NCBI RefSeq assembly: GCF_004337985.1
Contig: NC_043740.1
Coordinates: 5,374,481-5,438,480, forward strand
Length of the DNA: 64,000 nucleotides
Reading direction: 5' to 3'
DNA from: Pyricularia pennisetigena
Lineage: Eukaryota; Ascomycota; Sordariomycetes; Magnaporthales; Pyriculariaceae
This document shows positions 10,931 to 24,231 of this stretch, piece by piece. The position numbers were made by a program, and so were the translations under genes. The notes beneath the pieces were generated by a model. That model was not told the DNA's origin and made no database searches. It worked only from the letters and a program-made list of their open reading frames with translations. Position 1 is the stretch's first letter; the number at the start of each line of letters is the position of its first letter.

Positions 10931-12815
10931 CAGTGGGTGACCCAGAAGTGGACATGCCCCTGAACTGTACACCCTCCCGAAGAACTGCCATAAAAACAAC
11001 GAACATGCAATTGATCGTTTTTCCGCAGTAAATCGCAATAAAACCTATATTTATTAATCCGCAAAAAGCTCCTCTATATTATAATCCAAAAATAAAACCG
11101 TAAATCCCTGGTCCTAATCCTAATTTCGGTGTTGTTACTGGATTTTAACCTCCATGGCCGCCCTTTTTTAATCCAGGCCGTAAACCGCTTCCTATATACC
11201 GGCCTGCTTATAAAAGGAATTTTGGGCTTCGCGGCGCACGCGTTTTCTAAATATAGGTTTGAAAATCTTAATTTTTTCGTTTAACCGCTTGTTTTCGGAG
11301 GTAAAATTCGCGATTTGAATAACCTGATAATCCATAATTTTGGATACCTTTTGTACAAAACTAGCCAAATTTCTTTTACATTCGCCTAACCGGCCTGTTA
11401 TTTGCATAACCTGCTTCTTAATATCTTGGGAGGTTTTTGGGGTCCCGAAAATAACGTTGGCCATATCCTAATCCGAATTACGGTTAAAAATCGTTACCTG
11501 GGTAACTTTTAGGTTAGAATCTACTATTCGATCCGGAGTTAATGTTTAAAGGGGTATTACCGGCCAAATGCCGGTTTTACGGAAGCCGGAAATTACGTTG
11601 CGAACCGATAAACTGGTTGTAAAAGCGTTTCGATAGGCGGTAAAAAACCGTTTTCGTTGTTTAAACGCAATGGTATTTAGCGACGTAAAAAATCTTATAT
11701 ATTACCGGTAATAAGTTTTAACAGGGCTAAAAACAAAAACATTTAACGGTTAAATAAAATATAAGCTGTAAACAGGAAAATATTCGAGGAAAACCCTGTT
11801 TTTAAACGTTTTAAATATAAATTCAGCTAATTAATACGTTAAAACTTGATCCAATACCAATAACCGCCATTTTGTACTAATATCTGGTTTTGTTTTAGGC
11901 AAAAAAACCTATTTTAACCATTTAAAAGCGATTTTAAAATTAAACCAACCCGTGGGAATCGAATCGTACGCCCAATCTTTAATATTAGGTGGAAACCACT
12001 GCGTTTGTAAAATATTACCCGTCTGGATTACGGTTAGGGTAAATTTTCTTCCCTTTGCAATTACCGCCTTAATAATCGACGCCCAAATGGTATTTAACGT
12101 ATGTATAATTTCAACCTAATTCCGGCGTTTTACGAAAGATAAACCGTATATTTTTCCGGCCGTTATATCGCCTTATTAAAAACCGTGTTTATTTATATTT
12201 ACGATATATTTGGGTTTAATTTCGAATTCGGTAATTATTCGTTAATATTAATTTTAAAACGCCCGGATCGACTCGGCCGTGGTTTTTTTAATTTGCGCAC
12301 CCTTTAAAAAAATCCCGGATTTGGTTTTAATATCCTTATTACGGCGTAAAAAACCGGCCAGCCAACGCCTACCGAAGGCGTTTACGCGTTTTTTCGGCGG
12401 TATTAGAAAAAAAGCGAAATTTTTAATTATTTGGTGCGTGGGCGCCCTTCCAGCGAGTTTTTCGACTTCGATCCAACGGTTAACGAACTTTTCCTATTCG
12501 TTAGAGAGTAGCTAATACGGTTTATAGGTTTATTTTCGATCGAAAACGCCGTTAAAGCGACGCATAAGGGTGGTTTTTGGCACGGCCCACTGCGCGGCCG
12601 CTTTATTTTTCGAAGTGCCTAATTTTACGGTTTTAACCGCCTAGGTAAGCCTAAACTCCAAATCTCTTGGTATCACGGCTTTTTTCGGCTTCAAAAACGC
12701 GTTATTTGCGGTGCGTTGTCGCGTTAAAGTAGGTGGGTTATGTTGAGGATGCTAGAAATTGCTAACAAAACAGGTGTCCACTTCAGGTGCATGTCCACTT
12801 GTGGGTCACCCACTG
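10931..12815 (-). mobile_element. Fot1/pogo-type (Tc1/mariner) transposon P1
   Basis: Terminal inverted repeats CAGTGGGTGACCCA (GAAGTGGACATGC follows on the left, CAAGTGGACATGC on the right). It is flanked by TA on both sides (10929-10930 and 12816-12817), the target duplication of this superfamily. Length 1885 bp, close to Fot1. It is inserted in the protease/pre-integrase region of Copia copy 1, and the Copia sequence is continuous across the removed element when compared with copy 2 at 17845. Carries a degraded transposase on the minus strand. Confidence 0.92.
11192..12725 (-). pseudogene. Fot1/pogo transposase remnant (P1)
   Basis: Read from ~12720 downward: an N-terminal helix-turn-helix with KAAAQWAVPKTTLMRRFNG, then a CENP-B/Tc5-type DNA-binding part (FVNRWIEVEKLAGRAPTHQI, FGRRWLAGFLRR), then the DDE domain (YIVNINKHGF.QGDITAGKIYG, IIKAVIAKGRKFT, SIPTGWFNFKIAFKWLKQVF, RLLVLD). 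It ends in a basic/coiled C-terminus readable at 11192-11464. Several frames are needed and many stops are present. The catalytic region appears altered (NKH where the family has an N.DE pattern), so it is dead. Confidence 0.85.
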
Positions 12816-14668
12816 TAAAACATAAACCCTGAAGAGGATTATAAAATTTACACCGATTCGGAACCGGAAGAAAATACGGTAACGGAAAAGTTAAATCCCG
12901 AACAAAATAGGGAAACAGCCGTAAATTCACCTGTAACGCAAAAGTTTAACGGTAAAAACCCTGAAAATTTACGTAAAGTTGGGCCCCGTAGGCCCGACAC
13001 ACCGTTAGGTAACCCTTTTATACAATTTAATATAAAAGGGACTATTTCCGAAAAAAGGGGGTCTCCCATATAAGAAATCCGTTGTTTAAACCTCCTTTAT
13101 TATCGGATTTAAAGCAGGCCCTTAAAAATTACCTTTTTTTAGGGTTAAAACGAATTACGGACGGTGGGTTAACCTTTAAAGGAAACGGAATTACAGGTAA
13201 TTGTGACGAAATCCAAACCCAAAAAACCTTGTTATAATACAGGCGTTTGGGGTATATAAAGTTATTATTGCTAAAAAAAACCGTTAAAATTATAAAGGGT
13301 TAACTTAATTCCGACAAAATTAGGGCAATTACCTATATGGTTTGTATTAAAGCTATTTTTGTTAGGTGTACAAATAAAGTCGCATTCCCTACACCCCCAA
13401 ATTATTTTCGATTTTATAAATGGTGATACAGTGATTTTTAAACCTAATTTTCACAATAAAAAGCCCGTGTTTTTGCTATTAATAGACCGAAAATCACGTT
13501 TTCGGTGGTTTATCCCATTAAAAAATAAAGCCGGAGTTATGGTTTTAATGGTTATTAAAGGTTTTTTTAAGGTTTTAAAAACTACGTACGGGCGTTACCC
13601 TTGAAATTTTCATTTCGATAGGGGGTACGAGGTTATTACGAATTTTTAAAATTGGTTTACAAGCAAAAATATTAATTTTAGCATTTTAAATCCCTATAAC
13701 CACGGCCAAAACGGATTAACGGAACAATCCGTTAGGGTTATTTTGGATAGGCTTCGGTTTATTATTATAACGGCGAATTTACTATTATATTTATAATATT
13801 ATTTACTATTTACCGTGGTTAATTTAGTTAACCGTACAACGGTAATTAATAGGGATTTAATACTTTACGAAGAATTTTATTCCAAATTCTAACCTGGATT
13901 ACCGCATAAACCCAATTTAGGGCATTTTCGGGTTATTGGTATTGTATACCAAGTTATTATACCGCTGGAAAAACGCTAAAAATTTAATAAATTGGTTCCC
14001 CGCACCGAAACGGTGAGATTTTTAACCCATTTATTAAATTTTACAGCGTTGGTTTACAAACCCGCTAAACGGGCCGTATATAAAACCTTTTCCGTAAAAA
14101 CTATAAAAGGTATAACCGCTAAAAATTTGGTTATTTTGAGGGAAACGTTACAAATTTTAAAAGGGGGAAATACAAATTTTAAAAGGGGGAAATACAAATT
14201 TAAAAGGGAAATTTAATTTTAAATTTAAAAACGACATTAACAGCGTTCCAGCGGATAATTATCCCCTAAAAACCTTAAACATATAAGGTATTTACCACCG
14301 GGTACAGGGTAATTAGCACCGGTTACAGGGAATTTAAACCCTGAAAATACAGTGCCCGCCAAATTTATATAGTTTACCGTTCGCCCCCCAAAACCTATAA
14401 CGGTAACGGTATTTAATCCAGTACCTAAAATAACGGAAGTTCCTGTGTTTTTAGCACTTAAAATACACAACATGGAGTTAATCTAGCAGTTTAAGAACCC
14501 AGATTTAATGGATATAAATTACGTGCATTATTTTTGTTTTCAAGCTAAAAAAACAATAAAGAAAAAGCCTATTAAAGACGGCGAACCAAATAACTACTAA
14601 CAGGTTTTAGATAGCCCTGAAAATGCTAAATAGTTAGCTGTTTTAACGTTTAAATTCGACTAGATTAT
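12816..14668 (+). pseudogene. Copia integrase remnant (copy 1, second part)
   Basis: Continues copy 1 pol after the pogo insertion. At 13359-13604 a readable stretch contains PVFLLLIDRKSRFRWFIPLK and the VIKGFFKVLKTTYGRYP region. This is the start of the Copia integrase core (the usual FV..D..SR..WV pattern). A second conserved piece, HNKKPV and YNHGQNG, lies downstream near 13690-13720. An integrase C-terminal part follows to 14660. Stops are RIP-type. Copia copy 2 cuts it at 14668, flanked by ATTAT/GTTAT. Confidence 0.8.
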
Positions 14669-15223
14669 TGTTAATTATATGCGTTATATAGCATATAATA
14701 GGTCCACTTTTGTTTGTATATAAGCCACAATAGATAGTGCTGAAGTGTGGCTGTTGAGGTTATTAGATTTAATATTATATTTTATATGTTGCAGGAATTG
14801 CGATTTAAAGTCAGCGAATGGGGTTTCACCCTGTATTGGGTTTTATACCCACCCTGCACTTACGAATCAGCTACCCTGTACCAAATTGAGAGTTTCACCA
14901 AATTAGCAAATTAATGTGAACCTAAAAATGGTTTATATGGAAATAAGGGTATTTTTTTAACAACGCATATAAAATAATTTTTCGGAAAATCGTGTGCGGC
15001 ACCGGAACCCTTTTACGGAGTGCGGACCCCCATTTCGATATCGGAAAATATGTAACGGAAACAAAACAAAATTTCCCCCACCAGTAAATTAAATTTATTA
15101 ATCCCAGAATTAATAAACTTAATGCATATAAACCCTATAGTTACAAGTTTGTATAACGTAATTAGCACCACGCCGCACCTAGGTTAATACCTAATCCCCT
15201 ATTAGCAACCCATATTGTTAATA
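14669..15223 (+). repeat. 5' LTR of Copia copy 2 (555 bp)
   Basis: Starts TGTTAATTATATGCG, ends ..CATATTGTTAATA (ancestral CA end RIP-altered to TA). The following AATTATAAGCCCGG is the primer site. Confidence 0.9.
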
Positions 15224-16021
15224 AATTATAAGCCCGGAGAAGTTTCAACTTGTATATTAAAATGTATTTTGCATCGTTGGAAAGTTTGAAATTTAGGTTT
15301 TATTTTGGTTATTATCGCATTTTTACAGCACGTATATTGACGAAAATATTGCTGTTTTTGTGCGAAATTGTTGGTTTTAAGCGCTTATTCAGCATTTACC
15401 CCCCTGTATTTACAATGGGGATCTCTAAAAATTAGCGTTCGATTTAGGCCTTTTCAAATACTGCAGCGATCGCTTGCATTACAAATCCAAAATTTTTGGT
15501 GTGGTTTTTGTGGATCGTGCACGCTACGGTAATTGGTTTAAATTTTTAACAGGGTTTACGTTAGCGAGTTAGGGCTAAAGACGCCTGTATTCGTTCGCTA
15601 ATAGCCCATTAAGTCCTAGTGCGTTTAATAAGGTTTACAATAACCCATAAACCCATTAGCGGAATTATGTTAATAGTTAGTTTACCCTGCACGATACCCT
15701 GCAATTTACCGTGCACGATACCCTGCAATTTACCCTGCACCCACTTAACGAATTAAACTCGTTACGTGCACCTGGATTGGTACAAATACCAGGGCACCCA
15801 TTAATTGGGGATTTTAGGGATTCCAACCCTGTATTTTAATGGATTTTAACCAACAAAAATAATAATAAACCCTGTAATTGGCAATTACAAGCCTATACCC
15901 TTTAAAAGGTAAACGGTGTAACAAATCCTAAATTCAATAGGGTATTTACCCTTAAACAACTAGGTTAATTAATTATAAGTATAAATTAGCGAATTGCAAT
16001 TATAATTTAAATCACCTTATA
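15224..16021 (+). other. Primer site and leader of Copia copy 2
   Basis: The primer site AATTATAAGCCCGG is followed by ~780 bp of untranslated leader, with a short CCCTGCA-type tandem array at 15680-15745. Nothing coding is supported. Confidence 0.65.
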
Positions 16022-19000
16022 ATGGAAAACAGCCCTATATCGGGCCTTCCAAACCCAAATCCAGCAAATAAGGGCCTAAACCCAGCCCAAACGAAGTTTT
16101 AACCACTAAATTACATGCCCAAAACCTGCAATTAAAAGCGTTCATTACGCAAATGGATTAATTTTAAAGGATAATTTAACAGTTAATTGCCCTATTAACC
16201 CTAAAAAGCGGTAATTCCACTAGTTTTAGTGGTAATTTGGAGAGCAAACCCGCTACCGCACCCCCTGATCCACCCGGTATCCTAAATTTAGGTGACGGGA
16301 TAAGTAAAAAACTATTAAAACGGGTATTTTCCTTCCCCGAAAATTGTAAATTAATAAAGGCTAGCAATTACAATTTGTGGAAATAGGCGTTAATAGTACA
16401 ATTTAAAGTTATATAAACAGCGGAATTTATTTCCAATTTTATAACTAGTTATACCCTACCGGAACACGAGCAATAAATCCTATTAATATTTGTAAAAAAC
16501 AATTTAACCAAAAAAATTTTAAAATCCATTATATGGTATTCCAACCCCGTAACGGCTTATGAAACCCTGGAAAATAGCTACTCCGCTGCACCCGATATTA
16601 GTCGAAATTCACTTTATCGGGAATTCCACGACTTAAATTTTTCGAAATTTAAAGGATTAATACCTAAATTTAATAACCGTTTTAATTTATTGGTAATTAA
16701 ATTAACGAATGCTAACGTGCAAATCAACCCCGTAAACGTACAAAATCAGTACCAGCGGGTTTTGGAGGGGATATTCCCCATTTGGACTGAACGCCAACGC
16801 AGTACCCAACGGGCCCTGCAGGTAATAGACCAAAATTTAGAAAAGTTAAATTTGCAATACCTTATAGCGGACCTTATATCCGAAAATTTGATTTCAGGTT
16901 TTACAACGGTTAAAGCCGCTAATTATAGGTCTAAAGGCAAAAAGACGGGTAAAAAGAACGCTAAAAAAGGCGCTAAAAAGGAAAATAATGGGTAGGAAAG
17001 CACTCTTAAATCACGAAAAAAGGGTAATAAAAACTCTAATTCGGATTCTGCCTTTGCAAAAGATATTAAATCCTCCTTCAGCGAATTAACCGTTGGAACG
17101 TCCATAATTTTTATAAATTTCGAATTATTTACGGGTTCGATTCCAGCTAATGTTAACGAAAGCGCGGCGTCTAACGCCCTGGAATAGGAGGTTAATTCAG
17201 CTATTAGCGGAATTATAAAATTACGTTCGGATTCGGATTCGGAAACCGATACCGGTAAAAGGTTAAAAATTACAGGTTTTAACAGCTAATTCTAAAGTTA
17301 AAACGAAACCTGGACGCGGCGTAAAAAAGACCCCTAAACAATGGAAATCAAATTACCCTTTCCTGTACAATACAGGTAATACGCACTATATTTTTGCAAA
17401 TAAGCAATTTTTTACCGAATATACCCCCGGCTTTACAGTCAAAATCGGTGTAGGAAATGGCCCTATTAGGCCTTTAAACACCGGAATTGTGAAAATACAG
17501 GTCCGTTACGGCCAGAAAACTGACGAATTTATAAAAGTTACGTGAAATAACGTTTTATATATCCCCTCGTTTGAAATAATCATCGTTAATGGCTTGATAC
17601 ATTATAATATAAGGGGCGTATTATTACAAAATACCCTGTACGACAAAAATCGCAAAACGTGGGGACGTTTAAATACCGTTAAATATTCGTTTTATTTAAA
17701 GGTTAAAAGGTGCGATATCCTTGCTTAAAATATCGTTATTTCGAATTACGCCTGTATAATAGGTAGATATAGCACCGTTTTTAACATAATTGTACAAGGG
17801 GTTATAAAAGGTTACACAACCACGTTAGAAATAAAATTAAATAATATAAACACTAATAGGGATTATAAAATTTACACGGATTTAGAACCGGAAAAAAATA
17901 CGGTACCGGAAAAATCAAATCCCGAATACAATACGGAAATAGCCGTAAATTCACCTATAGCGCAAAAGTTTAGCGGTAAAAACCCTGAAATCCCACGTAA
18001 AATTGGGCCCCGTAGGCCCGGTACACCGTTAGGTAATCTTTTTATACAATTTAATATAAAAGGGATTATTTCCGAAAAAAAGGGGTTTCTTATATAAGAA
18101 ATCCGTTGTTAAAACCTTTTTTATTATCGGATTTAAAACAGGCCCCTGTAAATAACCTCTTTTTAGGATTAAAACGGATTACAGAAAGTTAATTAACCTT
18201 TAAACAAGACGGAATTACAGGTAATTGTAACGAAATCCAGGCCCAAAAACCCTTGTTATAGCACAGGCCTTTGGGGTATAAAGGGTTATTATTACTAAAA
18301 AAAACCGCTAAAATTACAAAAGGTTTACCTAATTTCGACAGAATTAGCGCAATTACTCATATGGTTTATATTAAAACCATTTTTGTTAGGTGTACAAATA
18401 AAGTCGCATTCCCTACACCCCCTAATATTTTCGATTTTATAAAGGGTGATACAGTGACTTTTAAACCTAATTTTCACAATAAAAAGCCCGTGTTTTTGTT
18501 ATTAATAGACCGAAAATCACGTTTTCGGTGGTTTATCCCATTAAAAAATAAAGCCGGATTTACGGTTTTAATGGTTATTAAAGGTTTTTTTAAGGTTTTA
18601 AAAACTACGTACGGGCGTTACCCTTAAAATTTTCATTTCGATGGGGGGTACGAGGTTAATACAGATTTTCAAAATTGGTTTATAAATAAAAATGTTAATT
18701 TTAGCATTTCAAATCCCTATAACCACGGCCAAAACGGATTAACGGAACGGTCCGTTAGGGTTATTTTGGATAAATTTCGGTTTACCATTACAACAGCGGG
18801 TTTATTATTATATTTAAATTATTTTTATTATTTACCGTAGTTAATTTAATTAACTGTACAACGGTAATTAATAGGGATTTAACATTTTACACGGAATTTT
18901 ATTCCGAATTCCAATTTAGAGTACCGTATAAACCTAATTTAAAGCATCTTCGGGTTATTAATACTGTATACCAAATTATTATACCGCTGGAAAAACGGCA

Positions 19001-21235
19001 AAAATTTAAAAAATTGGTCCCCCGCACCGAAACGGTGAAATTTTTAACCCATTTATTAAATTCTACAACGTTGGTTTACGCACCCGCTAAACGGGCCGTA
19101 TATAAAACCTTTTCCGTAAATACTGTAAAAGGTATAACCGCTAAAAATTTGGTTATTTTAAGGGAAACATTACAAATTTTAAAAGGGGGAAATACAAATT
19201 TAAAAGGGAATTTTAATTTTAAATTTAAAAACGAAATTAACAGCATTCCAGCGGATAATTATCCCCTAAAAAACCTTAAATATATAAGCTATTTACCACC
19301 GGTTACAGGGCAATTACCACCGGTTACAGGGCATTTAAACCCTGAAAATACAGTGTCCGCCAAGCTTATATAGTTTACCGTTCGCCCCCCAAAACCTATA
19401 ACGGTAACGGTACCTAATCCAATACCTAAAACAACGGAAATTCCGGTGTTTTCAGCACCTAAAATTCAGAATATGAAGTTAAATTTGCAGTTCGAAAACC
19501 CAGATTTAATGGATATAAATTACGTGCATTATCTTTATTTTTAAACCAAAAAAAATGAAAAAAAGCCCATTGAAAATGGTAAACCAAATAATTACTAATA
19601 GGCCTTAAATAGCCCTGAAAATGCTAAATGGTTAATTGTTTTAAGGTTTAAATCCGACCAAATCGTTACTGCAAAAACCTTCCGTTTTATCCTAGAATTA
19701 AACTACCTACAGGCCGTAAACTCGTTTTAAACCGGCCGGTTTTTAAATTAAAAAAGGATGAAAATAATAAATTTATAAAATACAAAATTAGGTTTGTTGT
19801 TAGGGGCTCTTTACAGGTCGAAAACCTAGATTATATTGAAGCTTTTGCTAGCACTAGTATACCATTTACCTAGCGTATATTATTAGTTATAATTAATGCA
19901 CAAACTGGGGAAATAAAACAAATCGATTTTATCGGTGCGTTTTTTGATAATAATTTTACCGACCTAAATATATATTGGCAAATTCGAAATGGTTTGAGCG
20001 AATGGGCCGAAATTTGCAATTTTACCACCGCTAAAATTTAAGTGGAAATGGGTTATAACCCAAAAAAATTGCAGGTTATATAATTGGAAAAAGCGTTATA
20101 TGGTTTAAAATAGGGTCCAAAAAAATGGCAAAACAAACTTAAAACCCTATTTTTTAAAAAAGGTTTTAAGCCAGTAATCTCTAATCCCGCTGTTTTTTAT
20201 AACGTTAAATCCAAACATTTTATCGTTACCTTTGTAGGCGATTGCCTGCTAATAGGTCCTAGATTGCAATAAATTTAGGATTTAAAAGCCCGTTTTAATA
20301 AAGTATTCGCGTTGGAAAACAAGGGCCCTGCAAGCTGTTTTCTAGGCTTCAAATTATAAAGGATAGGTTTAAACGCCTATTTTAGCTCCATTAGAATCAG
20401 TATATAAAGGAAGTATAAGCAACGTTCGGATTAACTTTTTGCAAACCTATATTTGTTCCCTTATAACCGGGTGCGCTAAATATAGCGGGGGTAAATCCGT
20501 AAGTTCGCTGGGAATTAAACTATTATCACGTATTATCGGCACTTTTATATATTTAATATTATTAACGCGCCCGGATATCGGTTTTACGGTTTAGTGGCTC
20601 TCATGTTTTCTAACAAAAACCATTACAATCCATTTAACGGCAGCTAAAAACTTATTACGTTATTTAGCGGGTATTAAATCCTTATTTATTTGTTACGGAA
20701 ATAAAGTATTTCAGACCGAATTGCCACCCGATTTATTAATAAAGGGTTTTAAAGGCTTAAAATTACTGGGCTTTAATAATAGCGATTTTACCGGGGCTAG
20801 GGAAGATTTGAAATCCATTTACGGATATTTATATACCCTATCTGGGGGCTTTATAGCGTGGAAATGCAAAAAGGTTAATATTATAGTTTTAAATATTCCA
20901 AAAACCGAAACCGATGTTTTAGCGGAAGCCCTGCGTAGATACAGTGGTTTAAAAACTTATTTATAAACATTGGATTACGTATAAAAGGCCTTATTGCAAC
21001 ATTTGGAAATAATACAAGTTTTATAACTAACGTATATAGTTTTATGCACTATTAACGTATTAAATATACGTTATTCAAATTTTATTATGTATGGGAGTTA
21101 ATTATAAAAGGATTAATAACTTTAAAATACCAGGAATCAAAACAAATGCCCGCTGATAGCCTAACAAAACTTTTAACGCTTCCAATTTATAAGGTTTTTT
21201 TAAAATTTATAGGGTTTAAACCCTTAGAAACTTAG
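16022..21235 (+). pseudogene. Copia gag-pol polyprotein remnant (copy 2)
   Basis: The best preserved Copia polyprotein here, though still broken by TAA/TAG. Gag begins at ATG 16022, with an open piece at 16690-16995 that ends in a basic KGKKTGKKNAKKGAKK tail. The protease/pre-integrase region is at ~17370-17830. The integrase core is open at 18271-18627 (LLLIDRKSRFRWFIPLK). The integrase C-terminus is at 19014-19373. RT ~19660-20350 shows KFIKYKIRFVVRG, LDYIEAFAS, KQIDFIGAFF and LEKALYGLK; the YVDD box reads FVGD. RNase H ~20720-20970 shows GFNNSDFTGAREDLKSIYGY and GGFIAWKCKKVN. The order gag-PR-IN-RT-RH is diagnostic of Ty1/copia. Confidence 0.9.
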
Positions 21236-21778
21236 TTTTTACCTACTAAATTTAGGGTATTTAAGTAGTTGGTTAATTAATTACCCATTATAATCCCTTA
21301 GTTTGCAAATATTGGATTTTGATTAGCTTAATACCGGCGTATTACCCGAATTTACCCTGCATAAATTAATAAATAAACAATTTATACCGACCTTATACTG
21401 GACGTTAGATTAAAATTAAAAAACTCTTGTTTTAGGCGATTTAAGTATTCGAAATACCTTATATAGTATACCTAATTTGGACTATCACCAACGAATAGCC
21501 AAATTAATTACCTGGTTTAATAATTAATTCCGTGGGTTATCATTATGCAAGTCGGGGGTTCGAATCCGGGGGTTATTACAATTTTGGGGGTTTTTTCCAA
21601 TTCGGGGGTTCGTCCATTTCGGGGGTAAGAGGTCGGTATAAAAGGTTTAATCATCCAGTGGGCTTATATTGGGAATTCGAATCGGGTTAGGACATAAGGG
21701 GGATTTTTTTTTAGGGTTTTATTTTTTTATATACTTGTCTTTTCCGACTTTATATAAATAATAGCAAAAGAAAGGGGG
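21236..21778 (+). other. Copia copy 2 3' non-coding region with tRNA-like boxes
   Basis: About 540 bp between the pol stop and the 3' LTR. It holds GGGGGTTCGAATCCGGGGG (~21553-21572), the repeat TTCGGGGGTT in two units, a second box GGGAATTCGAATCGGG (~21671-21686), and the polypurine tract AAAAGAAAGGGGG ending at 21778. The TTCGAATC cores resemble the B box of RNA polymerase III tRNA promoters. I could not build a convincing cloverleaf. Confidence 0.55.
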
Positions 21779-22287
21779 TGTTAATTATATGCGTTATTTA
21801 AAATATAATAGGTCCATTTTTATTTATATATAAACTATGATAGATAGTGCCGAAATGGGGTTGTTAAAGCTGTTAAATTTTCTATTATATTTTATATGTT
21901 GCAGGAATTGCGATTTAAAATCAGCCAATGGGGTTTTACCCTATACCGGGTTAAAACTTTCACCAAATTAGCAAATTAATGCGAACCCAGAAATGGTTTA
22001 TATGGAAATAAGGGTGTTTTTTCAACAACGCATATAAAATAATTTTTCGGAAAATCGTGTGCGGTACCTAAACCCTTTGCGGGGTGCGGACCCCCATTTC
22101 GATGTCGGAAAGTATGTAAGGGAGATAAAGCAAAATTTCCCCCACCAATGAATTAAATCTATTAATCCCAGAATTAGTGAATTTAGTGCATATAAACCCT
22201 ATAATTACAGGTTTTTATAACGCAATTAGCACCACGCCGCACCTAAGCTAATGCCTAATCCCCTGTTAGCAACCTATATTATTAACA
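21779..22287 (+). repeat. 3' LTR of Copia copy 2 (509 bp)
   Basis: Starts TGTTAATTATATGCG, ends ..ATTATTAACA. About 45 bp shorter than the 5' LTR, because a segment around the ..CCCACCCTGCA.. motif is missing after ACCCTATACCGGG. The two LTRs differ by many transitions. Confidence 0.9.
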
Positions 22288-23865
22288 GTTATTATTGCAA
22301 AAACCTTCCGTTTTATCCCTAAAATTAAAATGCTTATAAGCCGTAAACTCGTTTTTACCAGGCCGGTATTTCAATTAAAAAAGGATGAAAATAATAAGCT
22401 TATAAAATACAAAGTTAGGTTTATTATTAGGGGTTTTTAACAGGTCGAAAACCTAGATTATATTGGAACTTTTACTAGCATTAGTATACCACCTACCTGG
22501 CGTATATTATTAGCTAAAGCTAATGCACAGAATTGGGAAATAAAATTAATCGATTTTATCGGTGCGTTTTTAAATAGTGACCTTACCGACGAAAATATAT
22601 ATTTGCAAATTTTAAACGGTTTTAACGAATAGGCTAACATTTGTTCCCCTTCCACCGCTAAGACTTAAGTGGAAATGGGTTATAATCCGAAAAAATTGCA
22701 GGTTATATAGTTGGAAAAAGCGTTATACGGTTTGAAACAGGGTTTAAAAAAATGGTATAATATATTGAAAACCTTGGTTTTTAAAGAAGGTTTTAAACCG
22801 TTAATCTCTAATCCCGCTATCTTTTATAATATGAAATCCAAACATTGTATCGTTACCTTTGTAAACGATTGCCTTCTAAAAGGTCCTAAATTGCAATATA
22901 TTCAGGATTTAAAAACCCGTTTTAATAAGGTATACGCGTTGGAACACAGGGGCCCTGCAGCCTATTTTTTAGGCGTTTAAACTTTAAAGGATAGGCCTAA
23001 ACGCCTTTTTCAGTTCCATTAAAATTAGTATATAGAGGAAATATTAGCAACGTTCGGATTAGCTAATTGCAAACCTATATTTGTTTTTTAATAACCGGGT
23101 ATACTAAAACATAGCGGGGGTAAACCCGTAAATGCGCTAAAAATCAAATTATTACAGCGTATTATCGCCACCTTTATATATTTAATACTATTTACGCGCC
23201 CAGATATCGGTTTTGCGGTTTAATGGTTTTCACGTTTTTTAAAAAAATTACTATAATCCATTTTACGGCAGCTGAAAACTTATTACGTTATTTAGCGGTT
23301 ATTAAATCCTTATTCATTTGTTACGGAAATAAACTATTTAAAGCCGAATTATTACCCAATTTATTAATAGGGGTTTTAAAAGTTTAAAATTACTGGGTTT
23401 TAGTGATAGCGATTTTGGCGGGGCTAGGGAAAATTTGAAATCCATTTACGGATATTTGTATACCCTATTTGGGGGTTTTGTAACGTGGAAAGGTAAGCAG
23501 GTTAATATTATAGTTTCAAATATTCCAGAAGCCGAAACCGATACCTTAGCGGAAGCCCTGCGTGAAGCACAATGGTTTAAAAGCTTATTTATAAAGATTG
23601 GACTACCTATAAAAGACTTTATCGCAATATTTGGAAATAATACAGGCTTTATAGCTAACGTATATAACCCTACGCACCATTAATATATTAAATATACGTA
23701 ATTAAAATTTTATTACATACGGGAGTTAGTTATAAAAGGATTAATAACCTTAAAATACCTGAAATCCAAGCAAGTACCCGTTAATAGTTTAACAAAGCCC
23801 TCAACGTTTCCAATTTACAAGGTCTTTTTAGAGTTTATAGGGTTTAAACCCCTAAAAGCTTAGTT
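22288..23865 (+). pseudogene. Copia RT and RNase H remnant (copy 1, third part)
   Basis: Resumes copy 1 pol after copy 2. RT is readable from KLIKYKVRFI to LDYIGTFTS and IKLIDFIGAFLNSD, and then an open piece at 22711-22980 with MEKALYGLKQGLKKW, GFKPLISNPAIFYN and VTFVNDCLLKGP (YVDD box degraded). RNase H at 23400-23690 shows GFSDSDFGGA, SIYGYLYTLFGGFVTWKGKQVN and the EAETDTLAEALREAQW pattern. These are standard Copia RT/RNase H signatures. Premature stops are RIP-type. Confidence 0.85.
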
Positions 23866-24231
23866 TTTACCTAATGAATTTTAGGGCATTATTTAATTAG
23901 TTCGTTAGTTAATTACCTATTACATTTCCTTTATTTGCAAATATTGGATTTTTGTTGGCCCGATACCGGCCGCATTACCCGAATTTGCCCTGCACAGGTT
24001 AATTAATAAGCAATTTATACCGACTTTATACCAAAAGTTAAATTAAAATTGTAAAAGCTCGTGTTTTGGGCGATTTACGTATTCGAAATACCGTATATAA
24101 TATGTTTAATTTGGACTGTTACCAACGAACAGCCAAATTAGTTATTTGGTTTAGTAGTTAATTCCGTGGGTTAATATTATGCAAATCGGGGGTTCGAATC
24201 CGGGGGTTATTATAGTTTTAGGGGTTTTTTC
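23866..24231 (+). other. Copia copy 1 3' non-coding region, left of TIR element
   Basis: Same tRNA-like region as in copy 2: GGGGGTTCGAATCCGGGGG near 24187-24207. Interrupted at 24231 by TIR element C; the last 9 bases, GGTTTTTTC, are duplicated at 25994. Confidence 0.6.

Larger units (their letters stand above)
14669..22287 (+). mobile_element. Copia copy 2, complete, nested in copy 1
   Basis: 5' LTR 14669-15223, primer site 15224, leader, gag-pol 16022-21235, polypurine tract 21768-21778, 3' LTR 21779-22287. Flanked by ATTAT (14664-14668) and GTTAT (22288-22292), a target duplication differing by one G/A transition. Copy 1 pol continues exactly across the site: the text after 22292 repeats what copy 2 itself carries at ~19670. 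About 7.6 kb. Confidence 0.92.
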
